The notes: generated by a model from the sequence alone, not told the origin. Positions 1 to 6,925 are shown, numbered from the stretch's first letter. The stretch: DNA of 11,125 nt from Prevotella sp. (GCA_031263965.1 JAISES010000012.1:1-11125); one strand, 5' to 3'. Made by a program: numbers and translations.

Positions 1-85
1 TAACCACGGAGTTTCACGGAGTAGAAAAATCACGGAGTACACAGTGTAACTCCGTGAAAATAAACTCTGTGTGGCTCCGTGGTTA
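1..85. repeat. Long imperfect hairpin repeat built from CACGGAG units
   Basis: The left arm (1-39) and the reverse complement of the right arm (47-85) are near-copies. Each arm starts TAACCACGGAG and holds three CACGGAG-type units: 5-11, 15-21 and 31-37 on the left; 75-81, 65-71 (CTCTGTG variant) and 51-57 on the right. Two perfect 11-bp pairings are visible, 1-11 with 75-85 and 12-22 with 49-59. The loop is about 40-46. It resembles a dispersed ACCACGGAG-type intergenic repeat that I recall from many bacterial genomes; that is memory, not a search. It begins at the first base of the window, so it may extend further left. No ORF is present. It could be a transcript end of an upstream gene, but there is no clear T-tract. 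Confidence 0.8.
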
Positions 86-136
86 AAAACATATACTGTG
101 AATACCTGTAAACTAATATTCTATTAAATATAAACT

Positions 137-199
137 CTATTCATAAATGTAACAGAACGTTAAATATTCCTGCTTTATTAAACCTCTTATAATGAATAG
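137..199. repeat. 8-bp inverted repeat upstream of the LTxxQ gene
   Basis: CTATTCAT at 137-144 is repeated in inverted orientation as ATGAATAG at 192-199, around a 47-bp AT-rich spacer. It could be a regulatory palindrome or chance in AT-rich DNA. No TAnnTTTG promoter element is seen in 86-234, so the promoter of the following gene is not identified. Confidence 0.3.
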
Positions 200-234
200 C
201 ATCTAAACAATATAAAACATTAAAATTGAAAGTT

Positions 235-1053
235 ATGAAAAGATTATTTTTATCATTGGCTATTATAGCATGTATATCGTTAACCGCGAATGTTGATGCA
301 CAAAATAACAAACGCGGGCAACAAAGATTCTCCAAAGAATTGAATCTGAGTGCAGATCAACAACAGAAAATAAAATCGACGAGTGAAGATTTCAGGGCTA
401 AGGCAAAAGAATTGAGAGCTAAGTCTGATCTTTCGAAAGAAGAAAAACAATTGAAAGCTAACGAACTGAGAGAACAGGAGCGACTGGCTATCAATGATAT
501 ACTAACTCCAGACCAGCAAACTAAATTTAAAGAATTACAGAAAAAGGATAATAAAGGCCCCAAAGGTAAAAACAAAGCAATTGCAAAGCAAAACAAGAGA
601 GGTCAAGGCATGAAAATGAGAGTACATCGTGGCGACCGCATGAAAGATTTGAACCTGACTGACAGCCAGAAGCAAAAAATCAAAGCTCTGAATGAAGAAT
701 ACCGAACCAAGAATAAAGAAACAGCTCAAAAACACCGCGAAGCTTTAAACAACATATATACTCCCGAACAACAAGCTAAAATAAAAGATATGAGGGGCGA
801 TTTCAGAAAAGATCGCAAATTTACATTCGATGGTAAAAGAGGTAAAGGCAGACCGGACGAGGCTAGCGCCGCAAAACTAAAAACATTGAGGGAGAACTTC
901 GAAAAGGAGAAAAAAGCCGTAGAACTGAGCCGCATAGCTCCTGATGCTCAAAAAAAGAAAATATCGGAATTGCGCGATAACTTTAGAAAAGAAAAACGCC
1001 AAATTATAATGGATGGACGCAAGGCTAAAATTCGGGAGAAAAAACCTGTATAA
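235..1053 (+). CDS. Secreted basic LTxxQ-repeat protein (Spy/CpxP-like)
   Basis: A 272-aa protein, probably periplasmic. The ATG at 235 is chosen because it gives a clean signal peptide (residues 1-22, MKRLFLSLAI... ending VDA before Gln); an in-frame TTG at 226 adds only three residues. The mature protein is very rich in Lys, Arg, Gln and Glu, and predicted to be helical. It carries LTxxQ-type motifs at residues 38-43 (LSADQQ), 90-95 (LTPDQQ), 141-145 (LTDSQ) and 175-180 (YTPEQQ), which looks like two tandem Spy/CpxP-like modules, followed by a third, motif-less charged helix region (about 205-270). Spy and CpxP are periplasmic chaperone or stress-sensor proteins; many Bacteroidetes homologues have no assigned role. 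It is a single gene with its own 3' terminator candidate. A chaperone or metal/envelope-stress function is inferred only from the motifs. Confidence 0.8.
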   Translation: MKRLFLSLAIIACISLTANVDAQNNKRGQQRFSKELNLSADQQQKIKSTSEDFRAKAKELRAKSDLSKEEKQLKANELREQERLAINDILTPDQQTKFKELQKKDNKGPKGKNKAIAKQNKRGQGMKMRVHRGDRMKDLNLTDSQKQKIKALNEEYRTKNKETAQKHREALNNIYTPEQQAKIKDMRGDFRKDRKFTFDGKRGKGRPDEASAAKLKTLRENFEKEKKAVELSRIAPDAQKKKISELRDNFRKEKRQIIMDGRKAKIREKKPV

Positions 1054-1078
1054 CAATAGATTTTTCATTTTTTATTCC

Positions 1079-1086
1079 TATCTTTG
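1079..1086 (+). promoter_or_regulatory. Bacteroidetes -7 element TATCTTTG, candidate promoter of the carAB leader
   Basis: TATCTTTG matches the Bacteroidetes sigma-ABfr -7 consensus TAnnTTTG exactly and lies 25 bp after the LTxxQ stop codon. No good -33 TTTG is visible; the region upstream is only T-rich. A start site would fall near 1092, so the transcript would contain the short ORF at 1110 and the terminator at 1159 before reaching carA. Confidence 0.55.
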
Positions 1087-1109
1087 TGCCTCAGATATTC
1101 GCAAGAGAT

Positions 1110-1160
1110 ATGAGTATTTGGAATGAGAAAAAAGACGCAATATTTATTATTATAGACTAA
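1110..1160 (+). CDS. Possible 16-codon leader peptide of carAB
   Basis: ATG at 1110 opens a 16-residue frame, MSIWNEKKDAIFIIID, ending with TAA at 1158-1160. It sits between a candidate promoter (1079) and an intrinsic terminator whose 5' arm starts at 1159, so the stop codon overlaps the foot of the hairpin. Codons 11-15 (1140-1154) read as a U-rich stretch in RNA. A ribosome at the stop codon would cover the 5' arm of the terminator, as in the translation-coupled attenuator of E. coli pyrBI, where scarce UTP makes polymerase pause in a U-rich leader. The peptide has no Arg codons, so arginine-codon attenuation is unlikely. A chance ORF of this length cannot be excluded; only a weak AAGAG-like purine run precedes it. 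Confidence 0.35.
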   Translation: MSIWNEKKDAIFIIID

Positions 1161-1197
1161 AGGAACAGATATATCAATATCCAGTTCCTTTTTTTTA
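1159..1197 (+). terminator. Intrinsic terminator or attenuator ahead of carA
   Basis: A perfect 8-bp stem, AAAGGAAC (1159-1166) with GTTCCTTT (1184-1191), is extended inside by GATAT (1168-1172) pairing with ATATC (1177-1181) around an ATCA loop. The 3' arm runs straight into eight T residues (1189-1196). This is the classic Rho-independent form. It may end the LTxxQ transcript about 100 bp beyond its stop codon, or attenuate transcripts started at 1079-1086 and heading for carA, or both. Confidence 0.75.
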
Positions 1198-1203
1198 CTT
1201 TTG
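1196..1203 (+). promoter_or_regulatory. -7 element TACTTTTG, candidate promoter proximal to carA
   Basis: TACTTTTG also fits TAnnTTTG exactly and lies just after the terminator T-run. A start near 1209 would give a carA leader of about 30 nt and bypass the terminator. No -33 TTTG is seen at the usual spacing. Because it grows out of a poly-T tract, the match may be fortuitous. Confidence 0.45.
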
Positions 1204-1241
1204 TAAATCGTTATTAATCATATTAATATTTCAAACAAAAA

Positions 1242-2312
1242 ATGCATTCAGACAAACCAGTTAAACTAATTCTTGACGATGGAACAGTTTTCGAAGGAAA
1301 ATCTTTTGGTTCGGAAACAGCAAAGGCCGGAGAAGTCGTATTTAACACTGCAATGGTAGGTTATACCGAAAGCCTGACCGATCCTTCTTACATTGGTCAG
1401 ATTCTCGTAGTTACGTTTCCTCTTATTGGGAACTATGGAGTGCCTGACGATACGTTTACCGATGGAATATCTGATTTCTACGAATCGGAGAAAGTTCAGG
1501 TAAGCGGGCTGATCGTATCCAATTATTCCCATGAATATTCACACTGGAACGCAAAGAAAAGTCTTGGAGACTGGTTAAAGGAGTACGATGTGCCGGGTAT
1601 TTACGGGATCGACACACGCGAACTGACTAAAATCTTACGCGAAAAAGGCTCGATGAAAGGTAAGATCGTTTTCACTGATGATAACGAAATAGATTTCTAC
1701 GATCCGAATCTTGAAAATCAGGTAGCAATAGCAAGTTGTAAGGAAGTGCTGACATACGGTAGCGGATCGAAAAAAGTCCTGCTTGTAGATTGTGGTGTAA
1801 AGCATAACATTATAAGGAGTTTACTCAAACGGGATGTAACTGTAATCCGCGTGCCTTGGGATTACGATTTCAACCAATTGGAATGGGACGGATTATTTAT
1901 CTCCAATGGCCCCGGAAACCCCGACTTATGCGAAGAAACCGTAAAGAACATCAGAAAAGCGATGGAAGGAGATAAACCGATCTGCGGTATCTGCATGGGA
2001 AATCAATTGCTTTCGAAAGCGGGCGGGGCTACTATCTACAAGTTGAAATACGGGCATCGCAGCCACAACCAACCGGTAAAGATGGTAGATTCATCGCAAT
2101 GTTTCATAACATCGCAAAATCATGGATTTGCAGTAGCAAATTCATCTTTAGGAACAGACTGGGAGCCGTTGTTTATTAACTTGAATGATGGCACTAACGA
2201 AGGAATCAGGCACAAGACTAAACCGTTTTTCTCCGCGCAATTCCATCCGGAAGCTGCCAGCGGGCCAACTGATACAGGTTTCTTATTCGACTTATTCGTA
2301 GATAAATTATAA
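1242..2312 (+). CDS. carA: Carbamoyl-phosphate synthase small (glutaminase) subunit
   Basis: This 356-aa subunit hydrolyses glutamine and passes ammonia to CarB for carbamoyl phosphate synthesis, feeding pyrimidine and arginine synthesis in the cytoplasm. The N-terminal CPSase_sm domain (about 1-150) includes GEVVFNTAMVGYTESLTDPSY and DTRELTKILREKGS. The class I glutamine amidotransferase domain (about 178-356) has the nucleophile elbow GICMGNQ with Cys251, the SQNHGFAV segment (291-298) and FHPEA with His335 and Glu337, so the triad is complete. The usual GHQ of the elbow is GNQ here. E. coli CarA is 382 aa, so this one is slightly short but intact. The segment PLIGNYGVPDD and the SHWNAKKSLGDWL region resemble the animal CAD enzyme more than E. 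coli CarA. It is followed 27 bp later by carB, surely in one operon. Confidence 0.97.
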   Translation: MHSDKPVKLILDDGTVFEGKSFGSETAKAGEVVFNTAMVGYTESLTDPSYIGQILVVTFPLIGNYGVPDDTFTDGISDFYESEKVQVSGLIVSNYSHEYSHWNAKKSLGDWLKEYDVPGIYGIDTRELTKILREKGSMKGKIVFTDDNEIDFYDPNLENQVAIASCKEVLTYGSGSKKVLLVDCGVKHNIIRSLLKRDVTVIRVPWDYDFNQLEWDGLFISNGPGNPDLCEETVKNIRKAMEGDKPICGICMGNQLLSKAGGATIYKLKYGHRSHNQPVKMVDSSQCFITSQNHGFAVANSSLGTDWEPLFINLNDGTNEGIRHKTKPFFSAQFHPEAASGPTDTGFLFDLFVDKL

Positions 2313-2339
2313 ACGAGCCCCTATAACTAAAAAAATAAA

Positions 2340-5300
2340 ATGGATATTAACATAGATGTGAAAAAAGTATTGGTTCTCGGTTCGGGAGCTTTAAAGATCG
2401 GTGAAGCCGGAGAATTTGACTATTCGGGTTCACAAGCTTTAAAAGCGCTAAAAGAGGAGGGAATCGAAACAGTCCTGATTAACCCGAACATTGCAACGGT
2501 ACAAACTTCGGAAGGAAGCGCCGACAAAATATATTTCCTGCCCATCACTCCATATTTTGTAGAAAAAGTAATCCAAAAAGAAAAACCGGATGGCATATTA
2601 CTCGCTTTTGGAGGGCAAACAGCCCTGAACTGTGGAGTACAGTTATATGAAAGCGGTATTCTGGAAAAATATAATTTGCGTGTACTGGGAACACCTGTGC
2701 AAGCTATAATGGATACGGAAGACCGTGAACTGTTTGTGAAAAAGCTGGATCAGATAGATGTGAAAACGATAAAAAGCCACGCCGTAGGAACAATAAAAGA
2801 TGCCGTAGCGGCGGCGGCGGAACTAGGCTATCCTATCATTATCCGCGCAGCTTACGCACTAGGCGGTCTTGGCTCGGGATTCTGTGACAATGAGCAGGAA
2901 CTACGCGCTTTGGCCGGAAAAGCATTCTCTTACTCCTCACAGATCCTTGTAGAGAAATCGTTGAAAGGCTGGAAAGAAATAGAATATGAGGTTGTACGGG
3001 ACAAATACGGCAACTGTATGACCGTATGCAACATGGAAAACTTCGACCCTCTGGGAATCCATACAGGCGAAAGCATTGTTGTAGCTCCATCCCAAACATT
3101 GACAAACGATGAATATCATAAACTACGCGAATTGTCGATCCGCATAGTGAAACATATAGGCATTGTCGGGGAATGTAACGTGCAATTCGCTTTCGACACA
3201 GAATCGGAAGACTACCGTGTCATCGAAGTAAATGCCCGCTTAAGCCGTTCTTCGGCGCTGGCATCCAAAGCCACCGGTTATCCGTTAGCTTTTGTTGCCG
3301 CAAAACTGGGGCTGGGGTATGGATTGTTTGAACTGAAAAACTCTGTAACTAAATCTACTTGTGTATTCTTTGAACCGGCACTGGATTACATCGTCGTAAA
3401 AATACCTCGTTGGGACTTGGGAAAATTCCACGGTGTATCGAAGGAAATTGGTTCAAGCATGAAGTCTGTCGGGGAAATTATGGCTATCGGCCGTACTTTT
3501 GAAGAAGCCATCCAGAAAGGTCTCCGTATGATCAATATCGGCATGCATGGATTTGCAGCCAATAAACCACTGGTAGTAGACGATCTGGACGAATCTTTAA
3601 AAAATCCGACCGACAAGCGTATCTTCTGCATCGAAGAAGCTTTCAAAAGAGGATATACGGTAGAGAAAATACACGGCCTGACAAAGATTGACTGCTGGTT
3701 TTTACAAAAACTGCAATACATCTATAAGTGTTCAAAAGAACTTGAAAAATACGACGATATACAATCTCTTCCGCTCGATCTGCTACGTTCGGCTAAACAA
3801 ATGGGATTTTCCGACTTCCAACTAGCAAAGATCATATGCAAAGAACCGAGCCTCGTGGAATCGATGCAACAGGAAGTACGCCGCATCCGTAAGGAAAGCG
3901 GCATAGTACCTTGTGTGAAACAAATAGATACATTGGCGGCGGAATACCCTGCTCAAACAAACTATTTGTACGTTACATACAACGGAAATGAAAATGATGT
4001 CAAATATCTGGGAGACCATAAGTCTGTAATCGTACTCGGTTCGGGAGCATACCGCATAGGATCGTCTGTTGAGTTTGACTGGTGCTCGGTAAATGCCCTG
4101 CAAACGATACGTAAAGAAGGTTACCGCTCGGTAATGATCAACTATAATCCGGAAACCGTATCTACCGACTATGACATGTGCGACCGCCTGTACTTCGATG
4201 AGCTGACATACGAGCGGGTAATGGACATTATAGAACTGGAAAATCCTCACGGGGTAATACTTTCGGTGGGTGGACAAATACCGAACAACCTGGCCATGCG
4301 CCTCGATGCGGCAAAAGTAAATATTCTGGGTACAACAGCCAGAAATATCGACAATGCAGAAGACCGCCATAAGTTCTCCAGCATGCTCGACCGCATAGGA
4401 GTAGACCAGCCGCGCTGGAAAGAGTTAACATCATTGGACGATATCAAAGACTTTGTCAACGAAGTCGGGTATCCGGTACTTATACGTCCGTCATATGTGC
4501 TCTCAGGCGCTGCGATGAATGTATGTTCCAACGATGAAGAGCTCGAAAACTTCCTCGGTCTGGCTGCCGAAGTATCGAAAAAACACCCGGTAGTAGTAAC
4601 CGAATTCATAGAGAATGCAAAGGAAATTGAGATAGACGCTGTTGCCGACAAAGGGGAAATAGTAATGTATGCGATATCGGAACATGTGGAATTTGCAGGA
4701 GTACATTCAGGCGATGCAACAATACAATTCCCAGCTCAACGCTTATATATAGAGACTGTGAGGCGCGTCAAAAAAGTAGCCCGCAAAGTTGCGGAAGAAC
4801 TGCAAATTTCAGGTCCTTTCAATATGCAGTTTTTGGCGAAAGACAATGATATAAAGGTTATTGAATGTAACCTGCGCGCATCACGATCATTCCCATTCGT
4901 ATCAAAAGTATTAAAAATAAACTTTATTGATCTGGCAACCCGGGTAATGCTGGGCAAGAAAGTGGAAAAACCGAATAAGAATGATTTCGACCTGGATTAT
5001 GTAGGGATCAAAGCCTCTCAGTTCTCATTCTCCCGTTTGCAAAAAGCCGACCCTGTATTAGGTGTCGATATGGCATCTACAGGTGAAGTCGGCTGTATCG
5101 GTGATAATTTCCACGATGCCATGCTAAAATCCATGTTATCTGTAGGTTGCCGCATACCCGAAAAAACTGTATTATTCTCTACCGGACCAACAAAATCGAA
5201 AGTAGAATTGCTGCAAGCAGCCCGGTTATTGCACCAAAAAGGCTATGAACTATATGCTACAGGCGGCTCTCAGAAATTTTTAGAAGAAAACGGTGTTCCG

Positions 5301-5564
5301 GCAACACAGGTATTCTGGCCAAACGACAATCAGCAGCCTAATGCTCTGGAGATGATACAGAACAAACAGATAGACCTGGTGGTAAATATCCCGAAAAACT
5401 TTACTACCAATGAGTTAAACAATGGATACAAAATCCGTCGGGCTTCGATAGATTTCAATGTTCCATTGCTAACAAACTCGCGTCTTGCATCTGCATTTAT
5501 ACAAGCATTCTGCAAAATGAATGTCGATGAACTTGAAATAAAAGCTTGGAATGAATATGATTAA
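2340..5564 (+). CDS. carB: Carbamoyl-phosphate synthase large subunit
   Basis: This full-length 1074-aa synthetase makes carbamoyl phosphate from bicarbonate, ammonia and two ATP. Domains in order: first ATP-grasp half (about 1-400, with ALGGLGSGF at 173-181 and IEVNARLSRSSA at 295-306), oligomerisation domain (about 400-550), second ATP-grasp half (about 560-935, with SVGGQIPNN at 642-650, RPSYVLSGAAMNV at 716-728 and IECNLRASRSFPFVSK at 841-856), and a C-terminal MGS-like allosteric domain (about 940-1074). The wording of the second half and of the allosteric domain is strikingly like eukaryotic CAD/CPS1: IECNLRASRSFPFVSK where E. coli, as I recall, has a VNPRAARTVPF form, plus Trp993, Asn1016 and the IRRASIDFNVPLLTN segment. 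No frameshift is present. It is co-transcribed with carA; no clear terminator follows. Confidence 0.97.
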   Translation: MDINIDVKKVLVLGSGALKIGEAGEFDYSGSQALKALKEEGIETVLINPNIATVQTSEGSADKIYFLPITPYFVEKVIQKEKPDGILLAFGGQTALNCGVQLYESGILEKYNLRVLGTPVQAIMDTEDRELFVKKLDQIDVKTIKSHAVGTIKDAVAAAAELGYPIIIRAAYALGGLGSGFCDNEQELRALAGKAFSYSSQILVEKSLKGWKEIEYEVVRDKYGNCMTVCNMENFDPLGIHTGESIVVAPSQTLTNDEYHKLRELSIRIVKHIGIVGECNVQFAFDTESEDYRVIEVNARLSRSSALASKATGYPLAFVAAKLGLGYGLFELKNSVTKSTCVFFEPALDYIVVKIPRWDLGKFHGVSKEIGSSMKSVGEIMAIGRTFEEAIQKGLRMINIGMHGFAANKPLVVDDLDESLKNPTDKRIFCIEEAFKRGYTVEKIHGLTKIDCWFLQKLQYIYKCSKELEKYDDIQSLPLDLLRSAKQMGFSDFQLAKIICKEPSLVESMQQEVRRIRKESGIVPCVKQIDTLAAEYPAQTNYLYVTYNGNENDVKYLGDHKSVIVLGSGAYRIGSSVEFDWCSVNALQTIRKEGYRSVMINYNPETVSTDYDMCDRLYFDELTYERVMDIIELENPHGVILSVGGQIPNNLAMRLDAAKVNILGTTARNIDNAEDRHKFSSMLDRIGVDQPRWKELTSLDDIKDFVNEVGYPVLIRPSYVLSGAAMNVCSNDEELENFLGLAAEVSKKHPVVVTEFIENAKEIEIDAVADKGEIVMYAISEHVEFAGVHSGDATIQFPAQRLYIETVRRVKKVARKVAEELQISGPFNMQFLAKDNDIKVIECNLRASRSFPFVSKVLKINFIDLATRVMLGKKVEKPNKNDFDLDYVGIKASQFSFSRLQKADPVLGVDMASTGEVGCIGDNFHDAMLKSMLSVGCRIPEKTVLFSTGPTKSKVELLQAARLLHQKGYELYATGGSQKFLEENGVPATQVFWPNDNQQPNALEMIQNKQIDLVVNIPKNFTTNELNNGYKIRRASIDFNVPLLTNSRLASAFIQAFCKMNVDELEIKAWNEYD

Positions 5565-5630
5565 CTGATGTTACGCAACACCGGAATAAACTTATAAAAA
5601 ATATCATCATTCCATATCCTTGTTCTTTTC

Positions 5631-5850
5631 TCTGCGCGCAATCGAAGATTGCTTGCGTTCCTTTTGCCCTAAGCAGCAAAAGGAACCAAAAATGCTTTAT
5701 GCGCCCGCTTTACTGTGCGACCCGTTGCAGGCTCAAAGGCTAAACGGACTGAACTCGCATCTGCGATGCTCAGACAGGCATCCCGTTTTACGCCTTTTTC
5801 TCCTGACGGGTTCCCCGCACGTAAAGCACACGGCGCAGCTAAAGCTCGAC
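5631..5850. repeat. GC-rich structured intergenic repeat element
   Basis: This stretch lies between the convergent carB and YD-repeat genes and is clearly richer in GC than the AT-rich flanks. It is full of small hairpins: GCAATC (5638-5643) with GATTGC (5647-5652); a perfect 11-bp pair GTTCCTTTTGC (5657-5667) with GCAAAAGGAAC (5676-5686); GCATC (5757-5761) with GATGC (5765-5769); and CCCGT (5782-5786) with ACGGG (5806-5810). The CAAAAGGAACCAAAA and AAACGGACTGAACTCGC wording matches, from memory, a dispersed repeat common in Bacteroidetes genomes. A frame of 88 codons crosses it (5620-5886) but shows no protein-like features. The rest of the 5565-5932 gap holds nothing I can name. Confidence 0.65.
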
Positions 5851-5932
5851 AAGAGAATTAAAATGCTATTGATGACTGATGACTGAAATAAGCCCTGTTT
5901 CCTTATATAGCCTTTAAATTTTACGAATCTCG

Positions 5933-6691
5933 CTATCGGACTGTTTTATATTTAAATTCTTTCACCAGGCCTCCATTGTAATATTGCTTTACAGGATATC
6001 CGTCTTCATCATATACATATGTTATTTCAACCGTATCCAATCCATACTTAGGATCATCTGTCGCGTTTTCGATTGCATTGTTCTGTCCGATAAAATCACC
6101 GCACCACCGGGCCTTATTCATCTGTAATGCCCAAAACCAAACGGGGAAATCTATCATATCAGAAAATGGAGATTTGCCCGTATCAAACTTATACTCCGAA
6201 ACCCTGTCATCACTTCCGGAAGCAGAATGCACTTTATATTTCAGTAAGTTGTTATTATTGTCATACTCAAACTCTTCCCAAAGATTTCCATCTTCGAATG
6301 TTGTTTTCGTTAAACGGCCTTTAATATCAACATGAATAGGATTAACATCTATTGTTTTTGTATGTATCTTTTTCCCGCTACTTCTTATCTCTTCTATTAT
6401 AGAACCATCGCTGCCATATGAATATCTGGAGCTTAAGATTAATTCTCCTTTGTCCTGATCTATAATACATTCCACCGGTTGGTTTGCTTTGTCATATTTC
6501 AAACGATATTCCGTATAGGTAACTACACCTTTTTCGTCAAAATATACCAATTGATTTTTGGAATTGTATTTAAACCCTATAACTTCTTTTGTATTGATAG
6601 AATTAATTTCTGTCACCAGTTTCTTTTGCGCATAAGATACGATAGTCGCCGACAACAAGCTGAAGAGAAAAAACAGTAAGATTTTTTTCAT
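5933..6691 (-). CDS. Secreted YD-repeat / DUF4595-like protein
   Basis: A 252-aa exported protein. The start at 6691 is chosen because MKKILLFFLFSLLSATIVSYAQ is a standard Bacteroidetes signal peptide ending Ala-Gln; extending to the TTG at 6721 puts ten extra residues before it. There is no lipobox Cys, so it is probably soluble or outer-surface rather than a lipoprotein. The mature chain is a run of beta-hairpin-like Y-x-Y/D-G-N units: FKYNSKNQLVYF (40-51), LKYDKANQPVECI (64-76), YSYGSDGSIIEEI (90-102), FEYDNNNNLLKYKV (141-154) and YVYDEDGYPVKQYYNGG (225-241). The KFDTGKSPFSDMIDFPVWFWALQ segment (168-190) resembles what I recall of Bacteroidetes DUF4595 proteins. It stands alone, convergent with carB and divergent from the AddB-like gene. 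Function is unknown. Confidence 0.8.
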   Translation of the reverse strand: MKKILLFFLFSLLSATIVSYAQKKLVTEINSINTKEVIGFKYNSKNQLVYFDEKGVVTYTEYRLKYDKANQPVECIIDQDKGELILSSRYSYGSDGSIIEEIRSSGKKIHTKTIDVNPIHVDIKGRLTKTTFEDGNLWEEFEYDNNNNLLKYKVHSASGSDDRVSEYKFDTGKSPFSDMIDFPVWFWALQMNKARWCGDFIGQNNAIENATDDPKYGLDTVEITYVYDEDGYPVKQYYNGGLVKEFKYKTVR

Positions 6692-6739
6692 ATATTTTAA
6701 TGGTATTACAGTAATAAGCAATTTAAGTGTTTAATGATT

Positions 6740-6808
6740 AATACAGAGTAAAAAGAGTATCAGGAGCATTGTATGGAAAAACCCTTTTAACTCCGTTTAC
6801 CCTGTGTT
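6740..6808. repeat. Imperfect inverted repeat in the divergent promoter region
   Basis: The 19 bases at 6740-6758 (AATACAGAGTAAAAAGAGT) and the reverse complement of 6790-6808 agree at 15 positions, leaving a 31-base loop. Units ACAGAG and CTCCGT recall the CACGGAG/CACAGAG units of the element at 1-85. It would lie in the 5' leader of the gene that starts at 6691 if that gene is transcribed from the candidate promoter at 6856-6863. Confidence 0.5.
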
Positions 6809-6855
6809 GGAAATATAGAACTAAATTATATCCGGAACTTATTATTCTAACGAAT

Positions 6856-6863
6856 CAAAAATA
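6856..6863 (-). promoter_or_regulatory. Candidate -7 element for the YD-repeat gene
   Basis: CAAAAATA on the + strand reads TATTTTTG on the - strand and fits TAnnTTTG. It would imply a 5' leader of about 160 nt that includes the inverted repeat at 6740-6808. No convincing -33 box is seen, and the surroundings are very AT-rich, so chance is possible. Confidence 0.3.
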
Positions 6864-6917
6864 ATAATTTTATTTCAGAGTCTGTTTAAATTTAGAAGGG
6901 AAATGGCCTTTATTTAC

Positions 6918-6925
6918 TATTTTTG
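6918..6925 (+). promoter_or_regulatory. -7 element TATTTTTG, promoter of the AddB-like gene
   Basis: TATTTTTG is an exact TAnnTTTG match 24 bp before the ATG at 6950, giving a start site near 6932 and a short leader. A TTTA near 6891 may be a weak -33 box. It overlaps the in-frame TTG at 6923, which argues that the real start codon is the ATG at 6950. Confidence 0.55.

Noticed and set aside
188..193. TATAAT as a -10 box
   Set aside because: Bacteroidetes housekeeping promoters use TAnnTTTG, and the region is so AT-rich that TATAAT is expected by chance.
226..234. TTG start three codons before the LTxxQ ATG
   Set aside because: The ATG at 235 gives the standard signal peptide with Lys-Arg directly after Met.
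3822..4370. 182-codon - strand frame inside carB
   Set aside because: Antisense shadow of a full-length conserved gene; the composition (many Tyr, Cys, Arg, Val) does not look like a real protein.
5565..5630. Terminator directly after carB
   Set aside because: No stem followed by a T-run could be found in this stretch.
5620..5886. 88-codon + strand frame across the GC-rich repeat
   Set aside because: No signal peptide, domain or ribosome site; it runs through stem-loops of a repeat, so it is more likely a chance frame.
6692..6721. TTG start extending the YD-repeat protein by ten residues
   Set aside because: It puts residues in front of a typical MKK signal peptide.
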